Assembly (NCBI GenBank): GCA_963575745.1
Contig: CAUYUJ010018726.1
Coordinates: 372,496-436,495 of the forward strand
Direction: 5' to 3'
Length of the DNA stretch: 64,000 bases
Source: Prorocentrum cordatum
Taxonomy: Eukaryota > Sar > Dinophyceae > Prorocentrales > Prorocentraceae
Below, piece by piece: positions 20,390 through 31,235 of this stretch. A program made the translations under genes and the position numbers. A model generated the notes under the pieces. It did no database searches and was not told where the DNA came from. It saw nothing but the letters and a program-made list of their open reading frames with translations. The first letter of the stretch is position 1, and every line of letters begins with the position of its first letter.

Positions 20390-21070
20390 GGAGCGGGCGG
20401 CGGTCAGACCGGGCACGCACGGAGCGCCTCTACCAGGTGCACGTCCGAGCCTCCCTCCAGTTCTGCCTCGCGACGTCGACCCGCTGGGCGGACGAGGCGG
20501 GGGTGGGCGCGGCCCCGGGGGCCCGCCTGAACTCGCTGCACTTCGAGGGCCGGGCTCCCGACAAGGGGCTGGCGCCGCTGGCGGCGCCGGCGCACTGCGC
20601 GCCCAGTACAAGAGGGCGCTTCCGCGGTCCACGCGGCAAGCGGCGGGCTGGCGCCGGCGGGCGCCCGCGCGGATGCGGCTGCCGCTCCGCGCCGCGCCGC
20701 CTTCGCCATCGCGGGGGCGCTGGCGGCCTGGGGGGCAGCCGCGCGTGCGCCTGCGGGCCATTACCTGGCACCGCCGGTGGCCCGCCTCGGCCAGGCGCCG
20801 ACCCTCCGGCGGTTGCTGCCGCACGTCTGCGACCTTCAGCTTCCCGGGAAAACCAACTTCTGGGAGCGCTCCTGGGCCAGGCGCCCTGCGTGGGGCCCGC
20901 GCTGGCGGCGCTGGGGATAGTGGTGGGGGCTAGCCCGATCTGGGACATCCAGCCCACGTCAATTGCTCGGCTCTTTGTGGGCGCTTATCACGCCCTGGGG
21001 CTGATGCATCTGCAGCCGCGCCCCCACTCCATGCGGAACTGCTGTCGGGCGCCGGGGCCCCGGAGCAGGT
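20390..21070 (+). pseudogene. Probable tyrosine recombinase remnant (copy 2)
   Basis: The frame with TERLYQVHVRASLQF and ARLNSLHFEGRAPDKG occupies the place and resembles the amino-terminal helical region of the recombinase in copy 3 (TRAQYVEAFDGFQAWM). The Arg-His-Arg-Tyr catalytic boxes were not found, so this is a placement-based call. Confidence 0.35.
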
Positions 21071-21394
21071 GACGCGGCGGGGCCTGCGGGCCACGCGGGC
21101 CCCCCCGCGCCAGCGCGGCAGGGGGGCGCGCCTCCTGCGGGGGGCGGTCATGGCGGAGCCCGACGTGCTGCTGTTCGGGGAGGTCGTGGAGCACAACTTC
21201 TTGGACGTCCTGCGGGGCGGCCAGGGGCTGCCGCTGGTCGCCGCCCCGCTGCCAGCAGTCGCCCTTCCCCGCCTGCAGGGGGGGCCCGCTGCCCCCGCGG
21301 CCAGGCGGGGCCGCCGGCGCTGACGGCGCCGCCCGCAGGCGCGAGGCTGCGCAAGCGGCGGCAATATCGCCGCTGCCGCGCGGGCGCCGACGAG

Positions 21395-21495
21395 CGGGGG
21401 AGCTGCATGTCCCTGGAGCTGTCCGCTGGGCGGGGCCGCATCTCGCAGCGCATCCGCGACCTGGGCCACGGTTGCCTGGGTCTGGACATCGTCCC
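21395..21495 (+). pseudogene. C5-MTase-like motif I, truncated (copy 2)
   Basis: LELSAGRGRISQRIRDLGHG matches the AdoMet-binding motif I region of the methyltransferase in copy 3 (FLEVFSGSGRLGRAI). Similarity ends at ~21495, where AT-rich sequence begins. It shows that the methyltransferase module was already part of this second, diverged copy. Confidence 0.55.
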
Positions 21496-21499
21496 TGAG

Positions 21500-21836
21500 G
21501 ATCCAAAGCCTCATAATATTGAGGGCCAGATTTGGGCTTCAAAAAATAAGGACATAAAACACAAAATGAGGACACCATCATTCTATCATATTTTCATTTG
21601 TTATATCATCATGTTATATCAGTTGTCTCAAGTAAATCCTACATATTTAAGTACCAGTTACATCATCAGTTCTATCATATTTATAGTTATGCATCATATT
21701 GAATTCAATTATTTCGTATTACCATCAGCTGTGGGGATTAACATACACATCGCCATCGTGACCATCACCATCACCACCGTCAACCACATATCGTCGCGAT
21801 AATTCGCCTGCCATCGCCACCACATCATCACATCAG
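21500..21836. other. AT-rich insertion or flank without gene
   Basis: Composition changes abruptly to AT-rich with CATCAT-type stretches, unlike all neighbours. It cuts off DIRS-like copy 2. No gene or repeat family is recognised. Confidence 0.6.
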
Positions 21837-21856
21837 CCGTAGCCATGTGGGCTCAA
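21837..21856 (+). other. Relict DinoSL
   Basis: CCGTAGCCATGTGGGCTCAA matches the DinoSL in 18 of 20 positions. It lies ~180 bases upstream of the first coding block of the gene at 22.0-23.3 kb, as expected if a trans-spliced mRNA had been reverse-transcribed and reinserted. Confidence 0.75.
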
Positions 21857-22017
21857 ACTTTTTCACGACGCGAATGCAGTCTGAAGAGTTGACCGGTTTT
21901 TGTGCAATAGGATGCCACCCACTGCATCTTTCGCTGACGTTGACAGAATGTTTGAGGCAATATCGGTACACGCCACGGACGCCTAGTTCGTAACGTACCC
22001 TGAGGACGGGTGCAGCG

Positions 22018-23302
22018 CCGAAGCAGGACTCCACGAAGGAGCACACACCATTGCTGAAATCGCTGTGCGATCTCACCACGGTGGTGTCGTTCAAGGACTC
22101 AGCGATGAAGGACGCCATGGGACGCATCTTCGAGCAGTGCCAGGACCAGTGGCCAAAACAGCTCGAGGAGAAGTCCAAAGTCAAATGGTCCGAGTCTATG
22201 ACCGAGCGGATTCGGCTCATGTGTGGGCACGTGCACCACGCGCATAAAAAGGTTTACGAAACGGGCTGTGGAGATTCTCGGTGAGCACAACAGTGACCAC
22301 TCGTCGCCGTCACCAACCACGCCGCCGAAGGAAGCAAGAAACGCAGGCCAGGGGATTTCAAGTCACGGGTCGGCTACACCACTTGGGGCGCATACCTGTT
22401 GGGGTTGTAGGTGCGCGGAGAGCTGGAAGTCGAACGGTTCCGATCGGCTCTGGCGCCGCATCGGCGCAAGGTTCTAAAGAACTGTGCGCCCCAAGTGCGC
22501 TGCCGTCTGCAATCCTTGATTTCCCCGCGAGGCGTTTCGCCAGCAGCTGATGCGGAGGCGGGGGCGCGAGCGCGGCAAGAAGGTGTGCGGGGAGCTCCAC
22601 AAGCTCACTGACGGCACGCTCGTGGCGAGGTTCGGCGACGGCGATGAGCGCGCTTGCCCAGGCGTTTCGGCTGCCGAGCTCGACGAGCAGGCCTCGAGCA
22701 TCAAGCGGAGACAAGGGGTGCTCTTTAGCGTGGAATCGTCCGTGGCCAGCCTGATCTACGAGATCATGTACACTGAGAAGATGAATAAGGATATGTTGCA
22801 GCGTCAACACCTGCCGTTTGAGCGCGAGGCGCCCAAGTCGCCCAACGGCGCGAATCGCGTCCAAGTCTGTTCGCTCCTCACTCATTGGCTCGGGGGCTGC
22901 GATGAGGAGCGCAAGCTGCAGGCGCTCGATGTCATGAAGAGGGTCGCTAAGGAGCTCGCCAAGGGCAACGGCAAGACAGCGGAAGAGGGGTTCCAGCTCC
23001 GCGACAAATTCGTGAAGCACATAACGGGCAAGGATCGCACGTCCTCTGGTGGTGGAGAACCAGCGGCCACGCCCAAGGCTGCTGCAACGCGGAAGCGCCC
23101 AGCAGCAGCAGAAGCAGCAGCAGCAGCGAGAGGTAGCGCGATCAAGCGCAAACCGAGCAAGCGCGCCGATTCCGACGAGGGGGTGGGCAAGTTGGACGGC
23201 GACAAGGCCGCCTCGGAAGATGCTCCAGATGCGGAGAGCTCAGGAGACGGGGGGGGGGGGGGCGATGTTATTCCCGATGCGCTCTCAGTCATCAGTGACT
23301 AG
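22018..23302 (+). CDS. Hypothetical retroposed gene (two exon blocks)
   Basis: The first block (~22018-22280) encodes a charged helical segment with MKDAMGRIFEQCQDQWPKQL. The second (from ~22520; first Met at 22550) encodes a 250-residue tail beginning RRRGRERGKKVCGELHKL, with FGDGDE, an RTSSGGG linker, an Ala/Lys-rich stretch (~23090-23160) and an acidic end to the stop at 23300-23302. The two are in different frames; TCGGTGAGCAC at ~22280 is a possible donor and an acceptor near 22530 would be needed. No known domain is recognised. The basic/acidic low-complexity tail could suit a nuclear protein, but that is a guess. Confidence 0.5.
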
Positions 23303-23464
23303 CGTAGGTGCACGTAGCTTTCCACGGCATCTTCGTTCGGCCCCTGCTCGGAGGAAATCGTCACAAGTGCGCGCCGCGCTCCAAAGCTAGGAGGATGCGA
23401 AAACGAGAAAAGGCAAGCCCGCGTGGACCCCCAAACAGCGATTGCATTGCTGCCTGTGTCGGGG

Positions 23465-23640
23465 AAAATCTATGTGATGCAATGCATGTGGTGCAGTACA
23501 TGTGGTGCAAACTGTGCGGCGCAATATGGTGCAATCTATGTGGTGCGAGCACGTGGTGTGAGCTATGTGGTGCAATCAATGTGGCAGGAGGTCGAAGCTA
23601 ACGTACTCATGTGTGGTTTGAGCTAAGTGTTGGAAGCTAC
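23465..23640. repeat. Imperfect ATGTGGTGCAAT tandem repeat
   Basis: ATGTGGTGCA(G/A)T variants recur about ten times at 14-20-bp spacing. No coding. Confidence 0.65.
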
Positions 23641-23691
23641 GTGGCGCAATATATGTTAAGCAATATACGCGGCGTGAGGTCTAGCGCAAGA

Positions 23692-23854
<163 letters not shown>

Positions 23855-24049
23855 ACGCCGAGAGAGTGAGGGGGCGATGGGGCTTACAACGGCTCGCAGA
23901 AAACACAAAAGCACAAAGTGCTTATGAGCACACCCCTCCTCCTCCTCTCCTCCTCCCGCATCCTCCTTGCGCAGCTCATTCGGGTTTAGAACATGAGCGC
24001 CCTCCTCCTCCTCCTCCTCCTCCTCCTACTCCTCCCTCCGATCGTCCCC

Positions 24050-24083
<34 letters not shown>

Positions 24084-24099
24084 TCGCACCGCATCATCA

Positions 24100-24116
24100 C
24101 GTAGCCGTTTTGGCTC
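24100..24116 (+). other. Relict DinoSL
   Basis: CGTAGCCGTTTTGGCTC matches the DinoSL in 16 of 17 positions. It lies 50 bases before the ATG at 24166 of the gene that follows. Confidence 0.8.
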
Positions 24117-24165
24117 GGCTCGAGCTTCGACGCCAGTGTCGGTTCCAGTTTCGACGCCGACGCAG

Positions 24166-26383
24166 ATGGCCCTCACGTTCGCAAATGTTGCAGCGCTGCA
24201 GGCCTTCATCGCGGCTGGTGGCCTCGCTGATGGGACTGCAAGCGGATCCGATCAAACCACCACGTGACGTGACGCTGTGAGCAAAATCGCCGACGGTGTT
24301 TCCCCAAACCGACTTGAGCACGCCTCATTGTCCCCAATTCCTCTTCCTCCTCGTCGTCCTCCTCCTCCCCCCCCCCCCCCTCCTCCTCCTCCTCCTCCCC
24401 CCCTCCTACTGTCCATGTAAGCTTGGAAACGAATGAGTGCAGGTTTCACGTTGTCGTTCCCAATCGCCCCACGCCCCCTCCTCCTCCTCCTCCTCCTCCT
24501 CCTCCTCCTCCTCCTCCCCCCTCTCCTCCCCCTCCTCCTCCTCCTCCTCCTGCTGCTGCTGCTCCTCCTCCTCCTCCTCCTCCTCGCCCCCCTCCTCCTC
24601 CCCCTCCTCCTCCTCCTCCCTTGCGCGGCTCATGTTCTAAACGGGCTTAGAACATGAGCGCCGTCCTCCCTCCTCCTCCTCCTCCTCCTCCTCCTCCTCC
24701 TCCTCCTCATCATCATCATCATCGTCATGCTCATCCTCATCCTCCTCCTCCTCCTCCCCCTGTTCCTCCTCTCCATCTTCCTCCTTCTCCTCCTCCCCCC
24801 CCTCCTTCTCCTCCTCCTCCTCCTCCTCCCCCCCCTCCTCGCCCCCCCTTTCCCTCGTCCGTCAGATACGTGCAGGTGGTTGGAACGTTTCCCAGGTGCT
24901 TCTGATGGCGAGCCCTGCGTTGCGCCCGGCACGCCGCCGACCGCGCCCGCGCCGGCGCAGGAATTGAGAGGGGTGGGCCGCTACCAGAAGGCCGAAGCTC
25001 CACACCAGGCTGTGGGCGGCCCGCAGGGCGGCGAGAACGAGTTCAAGAGCTTGGACTTCGACGAGGTTGACGCCGCCTCCACCCACGTGCCCAACCAGAT
25101 GCCGCCCGCGCCGAGCAGCTACACCTACGACACGTCAACGGCCGCATCGGAAGTCGAGAGCGCGCTTGGCCAGCGTATCAAGGACGCTGGAGGTGCACCC
25201 GCGCCCCCATCGGCCACGCGCTCAACGGCCGCCTCCTCCGACAGCCAGCTCGTCGAGGAGCTGAAGGGCGTCGTGGAGATGGGCTACTTCGACATGAGGG
25301 GGCACGTCGGCCCCAAGTGGCAGACCGAGAAAACGTCGGACAAGAGCCTCCGTGAGCAATGCGATGCGACCAAGGGCAGGGAAGCCAAGAAGTACTGTCG
25401 CTTGGACTGGGCAGCCAGAAAGCTCAAGGGGGCCGAGGTCAGACTCACGAAGAGGGAGGAGCTGGGGGGGTCAGACGAGCCCATTGGCATATACGCCCCG
25501 TTCAGCGTGCTTGTTCGCGAGGAGGGCGGCGACGCTCCAGCTCTGAAGGCAGCCTACAACAACGCGCAGCAGGCCCTCAAGAACATGCCTAACCGCCCGT
25601 GGGTCAGGTGGGACACGTGGACCAAGCGCGCCGAGTTCCTGTGCATCAAGAAGCAGCATCGGCAGTCCTTCAAGCTGCGCTGGGAGAAGGAGATCACGAT
25701 GCAGGGGATCGGCCAGGTGAAGGATGCAGCTGCAGCGCTGACGACGTTCAAAAATTTGGAATCACCGCTCCCCCTGGGGGAGGCGGTGGTTCATAATATT
25801 TGGTCGTCGTCAGCCCCTGCCTCTGTTGAGGCGGCAGTCGGGAGGTTGACGCTGCCAAGCGCGGCGCCGAGCAGGCCCTGCCGGCATCGAAGCCCTCGAG
25901 GCACGGGATGGGGCCCAGCGTTCCTGGCGCGCCACAGCCCAGCCCCACCGACGAGGATGCCGAGGTTCAGAAGCAGGCGAAGAAAGACTACGACAAGGAG
26001 TTCGCCGAGCTGAGGACCCCCAAGCTGAAGGTGAACCGAGCTTCGTCAGAGGCTTCCGACTTCGTGTCGCAGGTTGCGTCCCAGTCCACTTCTCGAACGG
26101 GCTAACAACGACTTCATGCTCGGACTTCTCCGTAAAGTTCGCGCGAAGGCGGGGGGGGGGGGGGCTCAAGTCCAAGAACGAGTTCTGGGCCATGTGGCTG
26201 CTGGAAAGTGACTCTCACTTCGCGAAGAACGTGAAGGCGAACTATCAGAGGGAAGACGCCTTGAAAGAGATGACGGGGGCGGTGGACCTCGACCGTGCCA
26301 CGAAGACCCTCGAGAAGGAGACTGCGACCCTGGGGGGCATGCACGAGGCTCGGAAGAAGGCCCACCAGGACTCTGAGGCTTGA
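24166..26383 (+). pseudogene. Retroposed multi-exon gene, dinoflagellate multicopy hypothetical family
   Basis: Block 1 (24166-~24257) starts MALTFANVAALQAFIAAGG. Block 2 (~24894-25750) starts GASDGEPCVAPG and holds the core: a DYF-like MGYFDMRGHVGPKW, LDWAARKLKG, FSVLVREEGG and WVRWDTWTKRAEFL. Block 3 (~25850-26105, different frame) includes DEDAEVQKQAKKDYDKEF. Block 4 (~26165-26383, different frame) includes WAMWLLESDSHFAKNVK and EMTGAVDLDRATKTLEKETA. A poly-G run at 26151-26162 separates blocks 3 and 4 and probably caused a frameshift. The GG...A...T-R-F(L) core also occurs at 54.06-54.5 kb. Function unknown; coiled-coil segments are likely. Confidence 0.6.
24258..24893 (+). other. CTC-rich intron of the preceding gene
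   Basis: It is largely (CTC)n and (CAT)n with C-runs, ending at TTTCCCAG before the exon that starts ~24894. Long poly-Leu, poly-Ser and poly-Pro frames within it are microsatellite artefacts. Confidence 0.6.
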
Positions 26384-26912
26384 GGGGAGCCTTGTTCGGA
26401 GGCACGTGGGCTGAGGCAGCCTCCAATGCTCGGTGTTTTTTTTTCTCTGGGGAGGCCTCTTAGGGTATCTTCGAGGCTGCGCTTGCATTTTTTACGTGCG
26501 CCAGCTTTAGATTTTGGGATTGGCAGGATGCAGCTCACGATCGCTGGACTTGGGGCGGCAGACCGCTCGAACCAACATGGGGTTCCATGATTTTCGAACC
26601 CATGAATTTCACATGAAGTTGCCAAACAGCATTGAAATCAGCTATGTTTGAAACTCATGATGGCCAACATGAATCTAACATGAATCTGAAGTACCATGAG
26701 TTCCCATGAATTTCCAAACGAAGCTCCACGAACTCGGTTTGGCAACGGTCTGCAGTGATCCCAGCATCGACATGCTTCAAGGTTCTTGCTACGAGTTAGT
26801 TCGGCGGCAGGAAAGGGCCCGATGCCGCTTTGAAGGCTCGGCGGTGCGCGAATGTCTGCCTGTGCAAGAGACTGTGAACAGTCTCCTCCTCCTCCTCCGC
26901 CTCCTCCTCCTC

Positions 26913-26944
<32 letters not shown>

Positions 26945-27588
26945 TCCTCCTCCTCCCCCTCCTCCCTCCCCCTCCTCCTCCTCCTCCACCCCCTAATCCT
27001 CCCCCTCCCCCTCCCCCTCCTCGCAACGGGGCGCTTCAAACTGAAAAACAACCTCCTGCGGTATTTCTGTCTTCCAAATCGGTTTGAACAAACCTTCCCC
27101 CCCCCCTCTCTGTCCTCTCCCTGACTCTCCGTGCCCCAGGCGCGCCTAGACGACATCCATGATCAGACCGTCGCTGAACGGCGAGTGCCATCCTGCGAAA
27201 AACGATGCGCCCAGCTGCGAGGCAACGCTGGACCCGGAAGGTCCAAGTCACGCCATCCTTCGCTGAACACGTTTACGAGGAGGAGGAGGAGGAGGAGGAG
27301 GACAATGACAAGGACGATGAGCATGGAAAGGAGGAGGACGAGGAGGATGGGAGAAACAGCGGGTGGAAGGAGGGAGGGGGCGGCTGACGGAAGGGGTAGC
27401 CAGCAAGGATTCGACACCTCAGACCCAAACGCACTGGGGCCATGAGACCCATCCAGGACATCGAGATAATAGGACAACGAGGCATTGATATTTAGGACCT
27501 TTGGGGCCTCGCATCTCCCGAAGACCTACCAGGGCACTGCAAGTATCGCGATTGTCATCGTTCCTCGGCTCCCCCGCCCTCTTCCTCC
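26384..27588. other. Intergenic: ATGAATTTC repeats, CTC tract, no gene
   Basis: CATGAATTTC and ATGAATCTAACATGAATCT motifs recur between 26590 and 26720. A CTC-rich tract fills 26880-27110 and a GAGGAGGA/GAC stretch 27275-27330. I see no coding sequence. Confidence 0.6.
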
Positions 27589-27610
27589 TCCGGAACTATT
27601 TTGGCTCAAA
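27589..27610 (+). other. Relict DinoSL
   Basis: TCCGGAACTATTTTGGCTCAAA matches TCCGTAGCCATTTTGGCTCAAG in 18 of 22 positions. It is 44 bases upstream of the ATG at 27654. Confidence 0.7.
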
Positions 27611-27653
27611 CCAGATGTGATCAATTCGGCTTGCGTACTTCGTCGGCTTAACA

Positions 27654-30060
27654 ATGCCTAGGCACGAGCGGGAAGAGGCTCTGGATGAGCCTTGGGATGC
27701 TGGAGTGGCAGCTCATCCCGACCGCGGCGACGATGAACCTGTGGACTACGATGCGTTGTCTGACGATGAGTACTGCAACGAATTCTATAATTTCCTGTTA
27801 GATCTGAAGTTGAGCGGCACCTTGAGCGCCACGCAAGCGCGTCTGCTGGCTCTATGGGCTTCAAGGCCAAATGGAGGATCAGTAGAGGTTCGAAAGCTTG
27901 CTCTGCGACCAGGGCTGCCGACAGGACGCTACTCCAAACACTTCGACGCTGTTCTCGGCCACAAGATATCTGACATGAACTTCCTGACGGTTGCTGTGCC
28001 AGGCCATCGGCGTTCCGATGCCAGTCGGACTGTAGATGATGTGCCCATGATCACTCCCATCGACGCCCTGGCCGAGGAGGTCCAGACGCACCCCGACATG
28101 CTCGTCGAAGTTGGTCTCGCTGTTGCCAGCAAACAATTGCCCGAAAGTAACTATGACCATCCTGTGGTGGTAAACGCAGGCGCAGATGAATGCGTGGTAC
28201 CCGTCTCCGTCTACATGGACAAAGTACCGTTCACTAGGACAGAGTCGGCTCTGGGGTTCTGGATGGTAAATCTCATCACCAATGTACGTTGGCTGCTCGC
28301 CTGCCTGCGGTCAGGCGAAATGTGGAAGGGGCGGCTGTCGTGGGTGGCGCTCGCTTTTCGCAGTTTGGAGAAGCTTATCCTGGGCGTTCGAAGGCTTGGC
28401 AAGAGGTCGCCATCCAGATTCGCGACCCGATGGCGAGCCCTGGTTTGATAATGATCTGCAGCGCTCAGTGGACAGTGGCGGTCCCCTTGGGTTCAAGGCA
28501 GCCGTGCTATATTTAAAAAGCGACATTGCAGAGTACCCGAGTTTCGGGTTTTGTGGAAGTTCGACAGCTAGGCATCCTTGCATTTTCTGCTGGTGTCCGA
28601 CGTCCGACCAATCTGCCATCGACCTGGACGGCCTTCAACTTGGCCAACCCCCATGGCCACAGAAGACAGATGCGGACTACGAGTACGCGCGCTCCGCGCG
28701 CGAACACGCAGTGCAAGGATTGGCAACTAACCAAAGAGTTCCTCCTCATGTCCCCTCCGACACCGTCTTCCTCATCCTCCCCCTCCTCCTCCCACGTCCT
28801 TCCTCTGCTCCTCCTCGTACTCGTTCTCCTCGTCCTCCTCGTCCTCCTCCTCCTTCCGCTCCGTCTCCTGCTCCCCCCCTGCTTCCCACGTGATATTCGC
28901 CGCCCACCTCCTTCTCTTTCTCCCCCTCATCCTCCTCTCCCTTTGTTCGGTGCCAAACCACATAAAGTAAACGAGCGATCGCTGTAAAAACCAAGCGACG
29001 TCACGGTCGCGCCAAACACTACTATCGCAGAACTCGCGACCTTGGTAACTACGCAAATTATTATTCAAAATCAATCAACAAAATAATGTAGGATAGCCAA
29101 TCCTTGCATTGCGTCAGTGACCCCTCGCAACTTCGCCATGGTTCGTGGCCGCCTCGCGCATGACAAGCGCAAGGACGGCGCGCTTGGCAGGGCCTTCCAA
29201 GACGACATCCCTTCGCTGGGCATCAGAAAAATGACCGAATGGAACCCTCGAGGGCACGGCCAGATGCCGGCCATATTGAGTTGGACGGGGCCAGCTTAGA
29301 TCTTCCGATTCGGCGCAGAACACATGCAACATGGACAGGACACAGAAACCCAATGTTCGGTCCCCACACGGGGATGTCGCCGCTCAGGTGTTGCGTTGTG
29401 GACTGGCTTCAAGGGTTATCGTTGGATATTTCAATGATTTTGTTCTACTGTGCTCCACTGCATGTTTGAAGCGAATGTGTATCAGCGCAGTGGCAGTGGT
29501 GCTGGTCCTATCAAGATGGCCAGCTGCCTGCGCATGCGCGCAGAGTTGTTCGCTTGGCGCAGGGCAGAAGAAATGGTTGGTAGAAGCCCACACTGCGCGC
29601 AAGATCTCATATACACGATGGCGGGAACAAGGCCAGGGAGTGAGATGGGTTTTAATGGCGCGGAAACCAGCGCATTTCTTGAATTCACGGTCGGTGAATT
29701 GTTTCAGGGATTTAGTGGGCTAATAACATATGGTCAAGCGCTTCCGAGAGGTGGCAGCAGTCTCGCGTGCATATTGCGTTTCATTCGCCTCAACAGGTGG
29801 ACCTTCAGTGCAAACGACTCCGGGGCTTTTCTGGGACATGTGAAGTGCGTGCTTCGCTGCTGGCGAATTGTCGGCCTGCCATGCAAGCACAAGGTGCACT
29901 ACCTTGTAGAAATGGCACTTGCGATTCCTTGGAAAGGTTCTCCTGCTTTGCATGGGACGTGGCGCGACGAGGGCGCCAACAGGCCATTCGGCCCGATATC
30001 CCAGAGAAGTCGCAGGTCCGTATGGGCGATGAGGGTTCTCCACACGTTCTATGCGTCTAA
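27654..30060 (+). pseudogene. Retroposed copy of a multicopy dinoflagellate protein (possibly transposase-derived)
   Basis: Segments in order: 27654-~28320 (DDEYCNEFYNFLLDLKLSG, VVPVSVYMDKVPFTRTESAL, LLACLRSGEMW); a one-base frame change near 28325; ~28325-28740 (CRGWRSLFAVWRSLSW, FKAAVLYLKSDIAEYPSFGF, HPCIFCWC); a ~370-bp interruption; ~29110-29470 (FAMVRGRLAHDKRKDGALGR, then RHRNPMFGPHTGMS in another frame); ~29480-30060 (GAETSAFLEFTVGEL, GLPCKHKVHYLVEMAL, GTWRDEGANRPFG). I recall the order (YxDGV-like block, C-CRGW block, HPC-C block, K-H-HLV and TW-DE-N block) from many uncharacterised dinoflagellate proteins. The CxC and TW-DE-N blocks suggest, weakly, a DNA-transposase origin. It has at least three frame breaks and is not functional here. 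Confidence 0.6.
28712..29108. repeat. Interruption bounded by a perfect 13-bp inverted repeat
   Basis: TGCAAGGATTGGC at 28712-28724 is inverted exactly at 29096-29108. The interval is CT-rich (28745-28935) then AT-richer, and interrupts the coding of the family member around it. It may be a small inserted element or an intron with a local inversion. Confidence 0.6.
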
Positions 30061-30239
30061 GGAAGGGTTCGGCAACGTATCCAAGAGGGCACGCACAAAA
30101 CAAACATCATCACTGTCGAAATCATCGCACATGTATGGATCGCACACGCACGTATGTTTTGTCATATCATCCGTCGGCATGATAATGCCACCGCCCCCGC
30201 CCCCCTATCGCAGACGACCGCGCTTGGAGAGGCTTGTCG

Positions 30240-30780
30240 CCTCGTGCGACGGAGACGCCTCCGACGGGGGGGGGGGGAAGCGAGGCGATGGTGAGAGGGA
30301 GGGAATGGGGAGGGACGGGGAGGGAGGGGAAGGGAAGGAGCGAGGGACTGGGGCGGGAGGGTAGGAGGGTGGGGTGGCGTGGGCATGCAGGGAGGGACGC
30401 AAGGAGAAGGGGATAAGGACCTGGCAACGAACTTACGAGGAGAGGGAGCGGGAGGAGGAGGAGCATGAGGAGGAGGAGGGGGGGCGGGAGGAGGAGGAGG
30501 AGGAGGACACAGAGGAGGAGGAGGGGGGCGAGGAGGGGGGGGAGGTGGAGGAGGGCGCGGGCGACTATCATGAGGAGGGTGACGAGGAGGAGGAGGAAGA
30601 GAAGAGAAGAAGGAGGGGGAGGAGGAGGAGGAGGAGGAGAAGGAGAAGGAATGAGGCAGCTAAAGGAGAGGAGGATAGCGGAGGAGGGGGGGAAGGAGGA
30701 GGGGGCGAAGAGGAACAGGAGGAGGAGGTGGAGGAGGGGGCGGAGGAGCAGGACAAGGAGGAACGGGGAGGGGACCGCCC
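30240..30780. repeat. GGA-rich polypurine tract
   Basis: About 540 bases of GAGGAGGA with GGGGGG runs, giving Glu/Arg-rich artefact frames. A CCT-rich tract at 30970-31195 is its approximate complement. Confidence 0.9.
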
Positions 30781-30969
30781 GACTCGTTTTTTCCCAAATC
30801 GACTTGAGAAATCCCCCCCCCGTACTCCTCCCCGTCCGCTCCCTCGTCCGTGCTTTTGCTTTACTTCGAACCTAGATTGGTATCGCATCAGCTACGAAGA
30901 AGGGCGCCAGCCAACCACGATCGCACTGCCTTTTCTTGAAGAGAAGCGAACTGGTGATCAGAGCTGCTG

Positions 30970-31195
30970 CGGATCCTCCTCCTTCCCCTCCTCCTCCCCC
31001 TCCTCATCCTCCTCCACCCACTTTACCTCCTCCTCTTCCTCCACCTCCCCCTCCTCCTCCTCCTCCTCCTCCTCCTCCTCCTCCTCCTCCTCCTCCTCCT
31101 CCTCTTCCCTCCCCCCCTCCCCTTCCTCTTCCTCCTCCACATCCTTCTCCACCTCCTCCTCCCCCCCCCCCCCCCCTCCCCCCCCCCCCCCCCCC
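30970..31195. repeat. CTC-rich polypyrimidine tract
   Basis: (CTC)n with long C-runs up to ~31195, directly before the LINE-A endonuclease domain. Confidence 0.9.
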
Positions 31196-31235
31196 ATCCA
31201 TCCCTGGTCGCCTTGGCGACCGAACGAGGACCCCG

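Larger units (their letters stand above)
16280..21500 (+). mobile_element. DIRS-like (YR) retroelement copy 2, decayed, 3'-truncated
   Basis: The order is: Cys-rich small frame (~16476-16735), gag-like protein (16767-17997), reverse transcriptase/RNase H (18689-~20215), probable recombinase N-terminal region (~20390-21070) and start of a methyltransferase (~21395-21490). Coding is broken by frame changes near 17140, 20090 and inside the recombinase. At ~21500 it stops abruptly against AT-rich DNA, inside the methyltransferase just after motif I. Its first 65 bases (16281-16345) recur at 36917-36984, suggesting a conserved 5' region. Terminal repeats were not recognised. Confidence 0.75.

Noticed and set aside
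24330-24880. Poly-Leu, poly-Ser, poly-Pro proteins in CTC tracts (also at 26.9, 31.0, 51.1-51.4 kb)
   Set aside because: Products of trinucleotide repeats with no flanking coding signal.
30846-30866. TCCGTGCTTTTGCTTT as a spliced-leader relict
   Set aside because: Too many mismatches and the GCCATTTTGGCT core is absent; a similar candidate near 52883 was rejected for the same reason.
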